NCBI GenBank assembly: GCA_009779455.1
Contig: WREG01000157.1
Span: 1-5,144, forward strand
Direction: 5' to 3'
DNA length: 5,144 nt
DNA from: Oscillospiraceae bacterium
GTDB taxonomy: Bacteria > Bacillota > Clostridia > Oscillospirales > Acutalibacteraceae
The translations under genes and the position numbers were made by a program. Below are positions 1-5,144 of this stretch, one piece after another (the stretch's first letter is position 1; every line of letters starts with the position of its first letter). Under the pieces are notes generated by a model that did not search any database, was not told the origin of the DNA, and was given only the letters and a program-made list of their open reading frames with translations.

Positions 1-4
1 ACGG

Positions 5-16
5 GGTTTTTAGAGG
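5..16 (+). repeat. GGTTTTTAGAGG, copy 1 of a 12-bp intergenic repeat
   Basis: Exact match to 4644-4655. It is preceded here by ACGG at the very edge of the window, so any hairpin to its left would be cut off. The rest of 1-105 is AT-rich, holds no gene, and shows no convincing terminator for the minus-strand acyltransferase gene that ends at 106. Confidence 0.4.
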
Positions 17-105
17 TTGACTTAATATGATTTTTATATGTTTTTTCATGTGTAAAGCCCCATCTCAATATATATTACGGGTTTTATGAGCATTTCAGCA
101 ATCTG

Positions 106-1434
106 TTAAACGCCGAGCGGCTCACCTTTGCGCGTTTCGGTTTCCGCAACCCCGCTGCCGGGCGCTGCCGCATCGACAGTGACGGGCAGCCCGTCTTTTT
201 TGAAAAAATCCACGCAAAAATCCAAGATCGCCGTACTTTTGCCTGATGGAAAATATGTAACGCTGATAACATTGTTGACGCCTACGGCCGCGCATTTCAT
301 CTTGTCCGGCTCTACCGTGCATGTGATAAACGAATAATACTCAATGAACCGGGCGAAGGACGGCGGCAAATCGATATAGCCCAAATTCGACAAGAGGGCG
401 GTAGATGGCGCCATAGGCTTCGCAAAAGGGTTTAAAACGCATATTACAAACTTTTTCAAAAAGAACGGGATTACATTAAGCAACTTTAAATAGCGGACGC
501 TGCTGCATATAAAAGCTTCCATTTTTTCTTTTGTATATTCTTCACTCATCCCCCGGCGGACAAGGTCAAGGACGTCGTCAAATACATAGCCGCCCTTATC
601 CGGCACTACATTTATGCCCAATAAACACCCGGAAAAATTTCTGAGCGTATCCGTATCCCAAAACGACCTTAAATTGCCGGCTACGCCTATTTTGACCGGC
701 TTTTTTTTCTTTCCTTCTTCGTATAGCTTTAAAAACGAAAATGAGTAAACGGCGGTTAAGTATTCTGTAACGGAGCAACCGCCGTATTTTCTTTTAAGCA
801 ATGCTTTAACGGCGTCTACGGGGATAAACACGCGGGTTGACTGCCTGTAGCCCCGTGCGCTTTTATCCTTATATTGAAACGCGGGCGACGCTAAGCCCTG
901 TTTTCCCGCCGCGCCTTTTCTTTCGTTGTATACATTATGAAAATAATCATTCATCTCCGATTCGGCCGGTTTGTCGAGATAATCAAAAACAAAACGGTTT
1001 TTTTCCGTGGCGTGGCCCTTCAGCTCAAGATATCTCGCGGCAAGGGTGTTCAGATATATAAGGCCGCCGTACCCGTCCGAAGTCAAATGGCTGAGCTCAA
1101 CGGATATTTCATTGTTTTTGAACAGAACCCTGAGAAGCGGCTTTTCCTTACTGTCAAGGTCGAACCCGCAGCAGGGGCTGCTTTCGTCTTTTTCCACGAT
1201 ATCAAAATCGGACGCGCCCACCAGGCTTTGCCATATAAAACCTTTTTTAAGGCGCGAATACAGAACAGGGAAACGCGGGACAATATCCCTGACGGCCTGT
1301 TTCAGCAAATGCGGGGAAATTTCTTCCGTCAAAGCCGCCGTCAGCCGGAAAACAGGGGCTTCTCTCCTTTTAGTCGAGACGCAGGGGATTATCAGCGCCG
1401 TACTGTCAAGCGCATATGTGTTTTTTTTACGCAT
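106..1434 (-). CDS. condensation/alcohol-acetyltransferase-like acyltransferase, HxxxDG type
   Basis: Predicted cytoplasmic acyltransferase of 442 residues in the CoA-dependent acyltransferase superfamily (chloramphenicol acetyltransferase fold, shared with condensation and alcohol acetyltransferase domains). The catalytic motif is HLTSDG at residues 116-121: His116 would be the general base and Asp120 structural. Other blocks typical of the clostridial members are an N-terminal RFPVLYSRLKKGFIW segment (about 54-68), NLRSFWDTDTLRNFSG (254-269) and SNLGYIDLP (349-357). The length is normal for the group. The last 25 or so residues are rich in Ala, Gly, Glu and Thr and look disordered. I chose the ATG at 1434 because GAGGG lies 7 nt upstream; the TTG at 1473 would add 13 residues but lies upstream of the predicted transcription start. 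The gene is divergent from the TRAP operon and appears monocistronic within the window. Acyl donor and acceptor cannot be told from sequence. The fold assignment is fairly secure; any specific function is not. Confidence 0.85.
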   Translation of the reverse strand: MRKKNTYALDSTALIIPCVSTKRREAPVFRLTAALTEEISPHLLKQAVRDIVPRFPVLYSRLKKGFIWQSLVGASDFDIVEKDESSPCCGFDLDSKEKPLLRVLFKNNEISVELSHLTSDGYGGLIYLNTLAARYLELKGHATEKNRFVFDYLDKPAESEMNDYFHNVYNERKGAAGKQGLASPAFQYKDKSARGYRQSTRVFIPVDAVKALLKRKYGGCSVTEYLTAVYSFSFLKLYEEGKKKKPVKIGVAGNLRSFWDTDTLRNFSGCLLGINVVPDKGGYVFDDVLDLVRRGMSEEYTKEKMEAFICSSVRYLKLLNVIPFFLKKFVICVLNPFAKPMAPSTALLSNLGYIDLPPSFARFIEYYSFITCTVEPDKMKCAAVGVNNVISVTYFPSGKSTAILDFCVDFFKKDGLPVTVDAAAPGSGVAETETRKGEPLGV

Positions 1435-1441
1435 ATTATAG

Positions 1442-1446
1442 CCCTC
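1442..1446 (-). promoter_or_regulatory. ribosome binding site deciding the acyltransferase start
   Basis: GAGGG on the minus strand, with 7 nt between it and the ATG at 1434-1432. It supports the 442-residue form over the longer one starting with TTG at 1473. Its first base overlaps the end of the 17-bp dyad. Confidence 0.75.
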
Positions 1447-1462
1447 ATCATAATTTATGATG
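1446..1462. promoter_or_regulatory. 17-bp perfect dyad, candidate operator of the acyltransferase gene
   Basis: CATCATAA-T-TTATGATG has perfect 8-bp arms (1446-1453 and 1455-1462) around a single central base. It lies just downstream of the minus-strand -10 box, covers the predicted transcription start and reaches the ribosome binding site. A one-base centre does not favour an RNA hairpin, so a binding site for a dimeric repressor is the more natural reading. The regulator is not encoded in the window and I do not recognise the motif as that of a named family. Confidence 0.55.
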
Positions 1463-1464
1463 AA

Positions 1465-1493
1465 ATTGTACAAAAATCACGAATATATGTCAA
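1465..1493 (-). promoter_or_regulatory. sigma-A-type promoter of the acyltransferase gene
   Basis: Read on the minus strand, a perfect -35 box TTGACA (1488-1493) is followed after exactly 17 nt by TACAAT (1465-1470), which matches the -10 consensus at five of six positions. Transcription should start near 1458, giving a leader of about 24 nt before the ATG at 1434. This placement rules out the upstream TTG at 1473 as a start for transcripts from this promoter. Predicted from consensus match only. Confidence 0.82.
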
Positions 1494-1526
1494 GCAATTT
1501 TTTATTAATTAATTATTAAAAAACTC

Positions 1527-1555
1527 TTGACAAACGAAAAAAGATGGTGTATTAT
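1527..1555 (+). promoter_or_regulatory. sigma-A-type promoter of the TRAP transporter operon
   Basis: A perfect -35 TTGACA (1527-1532), a 17-nt spacer and a -10 TATTAT (1550-1555, five of six consensus positions) precede the lipoprotein gene. The predicted start near 1562 gives a leader of about 99 nt, much longer than that of the divergent gene. The leader holds the nested palindromes described separately. The AT-rich stretch upstream (1498-1523) could act as an UP element for both divergent promoters. Confidence 0.85.
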
Positions 1556-1561
1556 ATAGAA

Positions 1562-1617
1562 AATGCTTTAGCGAATAAAAGCTTTAAAGCTTAAAACTCA
1601 AAAAGCGCTAAAGCGTT
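1562..1617. promoter_or_regulatory. nested palindromes in the TRAP operon leader
   Basis: The outer arms GCTTTAGCG (1565-1573) and CGCTAAAGC (1606-1614) are perfectly complementary. The pairing extends outward to 1562 and 1617 with one G-U pair, giving a 12-bp stem. Between the arms sits a perfect 14-bp palindrome, AAGCTTTAAAGCTT (1579-1592). The outer arms are also each near-palindromic, of the form GCT-(TT or AA)-AGC. The element begins at the predicted transcription start, so it could be a cluster of operator sites, a 5'-end mRNA hairpin that affects stability, or both. It does not resemble a riboswitch I know, and there is no U-tract suggesting an attenuator. Confidence 0.55.
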
Positions 1618-1660
1618 AAATAAAAAATATGATATAACTTATTAAAGAGGAGTGTAGAAA

Positions 1661-2710
1661 TTGAAAAACTTATTGAAAAAGGGATGCATCCCGCTCGCGA
1701 TTGTTCTGGTTATCAGCCTGCTGGGAGGGTTTACGGGCTGCAGCGGCGGCACCGTAAGCACACAGGATACCTTGGAATTGAATTTAGCCCACTTTTGGTC
1801 TTCGACGCATCCGGTTGAAGTTGAATTGGTTCAGCCGTGGATTGCCGCCGTCCGCGAAGCAACCGAAGGCAGGGTGAAAATCACAAGCTACCCGGGGGAA
1901 ACTTTAATTCCGTCAGCCGAAATATATGAAGGGGTTAAAGAAGGCGTCGCCGATATGGGCCTGTCGTGCTTTTCATACACCCGGGGCCAATTTCCCGTGT
2001 TGGAAGTATTTGAATTGCCGGGCATTGTATATAACGACTCGGTAGCCGCCACAAAAATTGCCTGGGAAGGTATCCGGGAGCTGAACCCAAAGGAAGTCCA
2101 GGATACAACGCTGATGATGGTTTTCACCACCGGCCCGGGGCATTTATTTACAAGGAACCCCGTAAAAAATCTGAACGATCTGAAAGGGCTGGAGATCCGG
2201 GCCACGGGCCTGAGCGCGGCGACTTTACAGGCTTTGGGTGCTACGCCGGTTGCGATGCCCCAGGCGGAAGCGTATGAAGCGCTTTCCAAAGGCGTGGTCA
2301 AAGGCAATTTGGGGCCTACGGAGATTTTAAAAGGGTGGAATCAGGCTGAGGTTACGAAATATATAACCATGACCCCGTTCCTATACAACACTTTATTCTT
2401 TTTCACCATGAACACGGGCAAATGGGATAAAATCAGCGAAGAAGACCAAAAGGCGATACAGGGGATAAATCAAAAGTTCTTTGACGAAGTCGCCTGCGGC
2501 TTATGGGACAAACAAAATGAAGACGCCTATTCGTATGCGGTAAATGAAAAAGGCATGGAGGTATTCGAACTGTCGGACGATGAAATGGCGGCTTGGACCG
2601 ATTTGGTTAAACCCGTGCAGGATGACTTTGTATCCAAAATGGACAGCCAGGGTTTTAATGGTCGTGAAATACTGGATACCGTGCAGGGGCTGTCCGATAA
2701 ATACAAATAA
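1661..2710 (+). CDS. dctP: TRAP transporter substrate-binding lipoprotein (DctP/TAXI-type solute receptor; DctP family)
   Basis: Extracytoplasmic receptor of a tripartite ATP-independent periplasmic transporter, 349 residues. The N-terminus is a lipoprotein signal peptide: lysines at 2, 6 and 7, a hydrophobic stretch (about 10-24) and FTGC with Cys27 as the lipidation site, so the protein is probably anchored outside the membrane of a Gram-positive cell. The family region includes LKGLEIRATG (174-183) with Arg180 at the position of the conserved arginine that pairs with the substrate carboxylate, then LGATPVAMPQAEAYEALSKG (192-211), the usual DctP signature. The length is typical with a lipoprotein leader. 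The start is TTG at 1661, preceded by AGAGGAG (1646-1652) at 8 nt. It is the first gene of the operon, ahead of dctQ by 21 nt. The substrate is probably an organic acid; a more exact claim is not supported. Lys214 replaces the Asp commonly found in the GVVDG motif. The DctP family fits better than TAXI. Confidence 0.95.
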   Translation: MKNLLKKGCIPLAIVLVISLLGGFTGCSGGTVSTQDTLELNLAHFWSSTHPVEVELVQPWIAAVREATEGRVKITSYPGETLIPSAEIYEGVKEGVADMGLSCFSYTRGQFPVLEVFELPGIVYNDSVAATKIAWEGIRELNPKEVQDTTLMMVFTTGPGHLFTRNPVKNLNDLKGLEIRATGLSAATLQALGATPVAMPQAEAYEALSKGVVKGNLGPTEILKGWNQAEVTKYITMTPFLYNTLFFFTMNTGKWDKISEEDQKAIQGINQKFFDEVACGLWDKQNEDAYSYAVNEKGMEVFELSDDEMAAWTDLVKPVQDDFVSKMDSQGFNGREILDTVQGLSDKYK

Positions 2711-2716
2711 TAAAAA

Positions 2717-2723
2717 AGGGTGG
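2717..2723 (+). promoter_or_regulatory. ribosome binding site deciding the dctQ start
   Basis: AGGGTGG lies 8 nt before the ATG at 2732. The in-frame GTG at 2720 is part of this site, so it is unlikely to be the start even though it would lengthen the reading frame by four codons. Confidence 0.7.
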
Positions 2724-2731
2724 TCATAATT

Positions 2732-3259
2732 ATGTTGAAATCTATATCCGGCGTCATAAAAAAAGTCTTTTTGATTACCGACATGCTCGCGGGGGTCTGC
2801 ATGTTCTCCGTGATGGCATTGGTGCTGGCTAACATCATTATGCGGAACGTTTTTAAACAGCCGATTACGGGGACTGTTGAGATAGTGGGCCTGCTGGTAG
2901 CGACGGGGCTGGGGCTTGCGATGGCCAACTGCGAAATGCTTGACGGCCATATCGGGATGGACATTGACCTGCCTTTCTCCCCGAAGATAGGAAAATTTAT
3001 TGAAATATTAAAGTATTTAATATCCTTGGGGTTTTGGGGGCTCGTTGCCTGGCGGATATTCATCTTCGCAAGCACATCCTATGTTAACGGGCGGGTTACC
3101 GCCACCGCGTCAATACCGGTTTACCCTTTTATTTTTATCCTGGGTGTTAGCATGTTTTGCCTTTGCGTGGCATTGATGTATAAGCTTGTCTGTGCCGTTA
3201 AAAAACCGGCGGCGGAATTTGGCAAATCCGCGAAAAAGGGAGAGGAGGAGAATAAATGA
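2732..3259 (+). CDS. dctQ: TRAP transporter small membrane subunit (DctQ family)
   Basis: Small integral membrane subunit of the TRAP transporter, 175 residues from the chosen ATG. Four hydrophobic segments are visible at about 16-37, 48-68, 90-112 and 129-155, the usual DctQ topology. Family marks are MRNVFKQPITGTVEI (37-51), HIGMDI (73-78, where relatives have HVxVDx) and ASIPVYPF (126-133). The C-terminal 20 residues are a charged, Lys/Glu-rich cytoplasmic tail. DctQ packs against DctM, widening the membrane scaffold, and helps dock the loaded receptor. It sits between the receptor and DctM genes; its TGA stop overlaps the ATG of dctM (ATGA, 3256-3259), which points to translational coupling. 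The family is assigned mainly from topology, motifs and position, since DctQ proteins diverge quickly. Confidence 0.93.
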   Translation: MLKSISGVIKKVFLITDMLAGVCMFSVMALVLANIIMRNVFKQPITGTVEIVGLLVATGLGLAMANCEMLDGHIGMDIDLPFSPKIGKFIEILKYLISLGFWGLVAWRIFIFASTSYVNGRVTATASIPVYPFIFILGVSMFCLCVALMYKLVCAVKKPAAEFGKSAKKGEEENK

Positions 3260-4566
3260 GCCCTACTGTTATCGGTATAATAGGCGTAGTCGCGTTCTTT
3301 GTTTTGCTGGTTTTGAAAAAACCTGTCGCTCTGGCTATGGCGTTGGTCGGTTTTACGGGGTTCAGCGTTTTAACGTCATTTAATTCCGGTTTGTATATGG
3401 TATCGACCGAGCTTTTTACCAACCTTTCCTCTTATTCGCTCAGCGTAATTCCCATGTTTGTCTGGATGGGATATCTGGCGTATCATTCGGGAATAGGGAC
3501 AGACCTGTATAATTTTGCGTATAAGATGATAGGGCACAGGTCGGGCGGGCTTGCCGCCGCGACTCAGGTTGCGTGCGCGATGTTCGGCGCCATTTGCGGT
3601 TCGAATACCGCTACGGCTGCTACTATGGGGGCTATCGCCCTGCCGGAGATGAGGAAATATAAATACGACGATTCCCTTTCTACCGGCAGCATCGCGGCGG
3701 GCGCGGCGATGGGGATGCTGATCCCGCCGAGCGTTATATTTATCGTTTATGGGATGGCGACAGAGCAATCAATAGGAAAATTATTTATGGCGGGTATCGT
3801 TCCGGGTATTCTCCTGATGCTCATTTTTATAGGTATTATTGTATTCAGAACAGTCAGGAATCCGGCTTTAGGACCAAAAGGCCCTACGTTCAGCTGGGAA
3901 GAACGGTTCAAAGCCCTGGGTAAAGGGCTTGGTGAAACTCTGGCGATTTTCCTCATATCCATGGGCGGATTGGCTTTCGGCTTGTTTACGCCTACTGAGG
4001 CGGGCGCGGTCGGCGTGGGCGGGGTATTGCTGGTGTCGGTTTTACGCAGGAGAATGACATTGAAAAAACTGATATCTTCTCTCAAGGACACGACCAAGAC
4101 CTCCGCCATGATCATGCTGATAATCGCCGGGGCGATGATGTTCGGACGGTTTATGTCAGTTTCCAGGCTGCCCTTTGAGTTGGCGAATTGGACGAGTTCC
4201 CTGCATATGCCATCTTTTATCGTCATGGCAGTAATCATCTTGATCTACTTGGTTTTGGGAACCTTTATCGACGGGCTGGCTATGATTGTGCTGACAATAC
4301 CCATATTTTATCCGGTGGTGGTCAACTCTTTGGGGTACAGCCCGATTTGGTTCGGCGTCATCATAGTAATGGTCGTCGCTTTGGCGGAAGCCTCTCCGCC
4401 GGTGGGGATGAATGTCTTTATCATCAAGGGGATCGCGAAAGACATTTCCGTAGGGACCATTTTTAAAGGCATGTGGCCTTTTATGATCGGTATGCTGATA
4501 CTGATTGCAATCCTGATGGCTTTCCCGGGAATAGCGACTTTTATTCCGAACCTATTGGTTAAGTAG
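3256..4566 (+). CDS. dctM: TRAP transporter large permease subunit (DctM family)
   Basis: Main transport subunit of the TRAP system, 436 residues, the usual length for an unfused DctM. It has about a dozen hydrophobic segments, including re-entrant hairpins. Motifs in order are FGAICGSNTATAATMG (110-125) followed by ALPEMRKYKYD (128-138), GMLIPPS (153-159), GLFTPTEAGAVG (242-253), GTFIDGLAMIVLTIPIFYPV (335-354), and AEASPPVGMNVF (377-388), the counterpart of the TPPVG helical-hairpin motif. The two PP-containing hairpins belong to the inverted-repeat elevator architecture of the ion transporter superfamily; substrate movement is coupled to an ion gradient, usually sodium. AGGAGG (3243-3248) lies 7 nt before the ATG and inside the end of dctQ. 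The gene is complete and closes the operon; a GC-rich hairpin follows 34 nt after the stop. Confidence 0.97.
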   Translation: MSPTVIGIIGVVAFFVLLVLKKPVALAMALVGFTGFSVLTSFNSGLYMVSTELFTNLSSYSLSVIPMFVWMGYLAYHSGIGTDLYNFAYKMIGHRSGGLAAATQVACAMFGAICGSNTATAATMGAIALPEMRKYKYDDSLSTGSIAAGAAMGMLIPPSVIFIVYGMATEQSIGKLFMAGIVPGILLMLIFIGIIVFRTVRNPALGPKGPTFSWEERFKALGKGLGETLAIFLISMGGLAFGLFTPTEAGAVGVGGVLLVSVLRRRMTLKKLISSLKDTTKTSAMIMLIIAGAMMFGRFMSVSRLPFELANWTSSLHMPSFIVMAVIILIYLVLGTFIDGLAMIVLTIPIFYPVVVNSLGYSPIWFGVIIVMVVALAEASPPVGMNVFIIKGIAKDISVGTIFKGMWPFMIGMLILIAILMAFPGIATFIPNLLVK

Positions 4567-4600
4567 ACAGTTTAAATAAAACAGCAAAATGTCATTGTCA

Positions 4601-4632
4601 GGGCGGGGGCCCCGCTTGCGGGGCTCCCGCCC
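4601..4632 (+). terminator. GC-rich hairpin after the TRAP operon, probable terminator
   Basis: Bases 4601-4614 pair with 4619-4632 in a 14-bp stem with one G-U pair (4608 with 4625) and a CTTG loop. It begins 34 nt after the dctM stop and stands between two plus-strand transcription units, as expected of a terminator. The U-tract does not follow directly: the next T-run is TTTTT at 4646-4650, 13 nt past the stem. It may therefore act as a weak or factor-assisted terminator, or as a 3'-end protector of the TRAP mRNA. Confidence 0.6.
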
Positions 4633-4643
4633 TATAGCATGGT

Positions 4644-4655
4644 GGTTTTTAGAGG
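4644..4655 (+). repeat. GGTTTTTAGAGG, copy 2 of a 12-bp intergenic repeat
   Basis: This 12-mer follows the GC-rich hairpin. An identical copy lies at 5-16, in the same orientation, in the other gene-free flank of the window. The identity is exact; whether it belongs to a dispersed element is inference. Confidence 0.4.
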
Positions 4656-4698
4656 CACATATAAAAAATAATTATAAATATAAAATTCTTTAAACAGC

Positions 4699-4727
4699 TT
4701 GCAATTATTAAAAAAATATGCTATCAT
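4699..4727 (+). promoter_or_regulatory. candidate promoter of iorA
   Basis: TTGCAA (4699-4704, four of six consensus positions), a 17-nt spacer and TATCAT (4722-4727, five of six) precede iorA. The predicted start near 4734 gives a leader of about 26 nt. Together with the hairpin at 4601-4632 it suggests that iorA begins a separate transcription unit. The match is weaker than for the two divergent promoters. Confidence 0.6.
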
Positions 4728-4759
4728 GCAATCTAAATTTCATTTTTTACGAGGGCATT

Positions 4760-5144
4760 ATGGAACTTTTGTTAGGCAACGAAGCCGTGGCGCGGGCTTT
4801 ATATGAGGCAGGCTGTACGGTTGTTTCAAGCTATCCGGGTACACCCAGCACTGAAATAACCGAATACGCCGCGGAATACGACGAGATATTCTGCGAATGG
4901 GCGCCTAACGAAAAGGTGGCTCTGGAGGTCGCTTTCGGGGCATCCGTAGCGGGCGCGAGGGCGTTCTGCGGGCAGAAGCACGTGGGGCTGAACGTGGCGG
5001 CGGACCCGCTTTTCACCTCCGCGTATACGGGGGTAAACGGCGGCTTGGTGATAGCCGTGGCCGACGACCCGGGTATGCACTCCTCCCAGAACGAGCAGGA
5101 TTCCCGGCATTACGCTCTTGCGGCGAAGCTTCCCATGCTTGAGC
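4760..5144 (+). CDS. iorA: indolepyruvate:ferredoxin oxidoreductase alpha subunit, N-terminal part (runs off the window)
   Basis: Partial gene: 128 codons are present of a protein that usually has about 600 residues. IorA with IorB oxidatively decarboxylates aryl pyruvates (indolepyruvate, phenylpyruvate, hydroxyphenylpyruvate) to aryl-acetyl-CoA, passing electrons to ferredoxin in the cytoplasm. The visible part is the start of the pyruvate-ferredoxin-oxidoreductase-like domain: LLLGNEAVARALYEAG (3-18), SYPGTPSTEI (24-33), EWAPNEKVALE (46-56), KHVGLN (73-78) and DDPGMHSSQNEQD (102-114), all hallmarks of IorA. By comparison with pyruvate oxidoreductase, Glu51 is the likely glutamate contacting the thiamine diphosphate ring (inferred). 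The thiamine-pyrophosphate domain and C-terminal [4Fe-4S] ferredoxin-like domain would lie beyond the window. The start ATG at 4760 has GAGGG (4751-4755) only 4 nt upstream, a short spacing, but the protein aligns from its first residues. iorB is commonly next. Confidence 0.95.
   Translation, partial: MELLLGNEAVARALYEAGCTVVSSYPGTPSTEITEYAAEYDEIFCEWAPNEKVALEVAFGASVAGARAFCGQKHVGLNVAADPLFTSAYTGVNGGLVIAVADDPGMHSSQNEQDSRHYALAAKLPMLE

Noticed and set aside
3..61. Pairing of GGGGTTTT (3-10) with AAAGCCCC (54-61) as a terminator for the acyltransferase gene
   Set aside because: The stem is only 8 bp with a G-U pair, the loop is over 40 nt, and no U-tract follows on the minus strand.
1435..1473. Longer form of the acyltransferase starting with TTG at 1473
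   Set aside because: The start codon lies upstream of the predicted transcription start, and the ATG at 1434 has a well-spaced GAGGG.
937..1512. 191-codon open frame on the plus strand opposite the acyltransferase gene
   Set aside because: It lies antisense to a gene with clear family motifs, its product shows no recognisable domain, and it runs across the divergent promoter of the minus-strand gene.
1600..1613. Possible CcpA catabolite-repression (cre) site in the TRAP leader
   Set aside because: Only the central part resembles the cre consensus; the flanking TG and CA positions do not match, and the sequence is better explained as part of the GCT-n-AGC palindromes.
2501..3075. Two open frames (149 and 182 codons) on the minus strand across dctP and dctQ
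   Set aside because: Both are antisense shadows of well-supported genes; their products are low-complexity and show no family motif.
3586..3633. Unusual CGSN in DctM where many relatives have SGSS
   Set aside because: A CGS form of this motif is familiar in this branch of DctM proteins; the single Asn change alone is not notable.
3747..4238. 163-codon minus-strand open frame inside dctM
   Set aside because: Antisense to the conserved DctM coding region, with no recognisable features of its own.

Overview
The window looks like chromosomal DNA of an anaerobic, low-to-middle GC Firmicute (Clostridia-like), probably from a fermentative or amino-acid-using organism. The grounds are strong AG-rich Shine-Dalgarno sites, consensus TTGACA/TATAAT-type promoters with 17-nt spacers, a TTG start on a lipoprotein gene, an acyltransferase of a type common in Clostridia, and the start of an indolepyruvate:ferredoxin oxidoreductase gene, an enzyme of anaerobic aromatic amino acid metabolism. 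The taxon is inferred from these traits; there is no rRNA or other marker gene.

Layout: bases 1-105 hold no gene. Bases 106-1434 (minus strand) encode a condensation/alcohol-acetyltransferase-like protein with an HxxxDG active-site motif. Bases 1435-1660 are a compact divergent control region: two back-to-back consensus promoters placed almost symmetrically around an AT-rich centre, with a different palindromic element next to each predicted transcription start. Bases 1661-4566 (plus strand) are a complete three-gene TRAP transporter operon: a lipoprotein substrate-binding protein (DctP type), a small four-helix membrane subunit (DctQ type) and the large transport subunit (DctM type). dctQ and dctM overlap by 4 nt. 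A GC-rich 14-bp hairpin follows the operon at 4601-4632. A new promoter (about 4699-4727) then leads to iorA, which starts at 4760 and runs off the window.

How the genes may work together: the TRAP system should import an organic acid, driven by a sodium or proton gradient, using a lipid-anchored receptor outside the membrane. Its neighbour iorA, the thiamine-diphosphate subunit of aryl-pyruvate oxidoreductase, makes an aromatic acid or aryl 2-oxo acid a reasonable guess for the substrate. That is inferred from gene order only, and iorA appears to have its own promoter. The role of the divergent acyltransferase is unknown. I see no mobile element, CRISPR array, RNA gene or clearly new system. 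The least ordinary parts are the palindrome-rich divergent control region and a short repeated intergenic motif.
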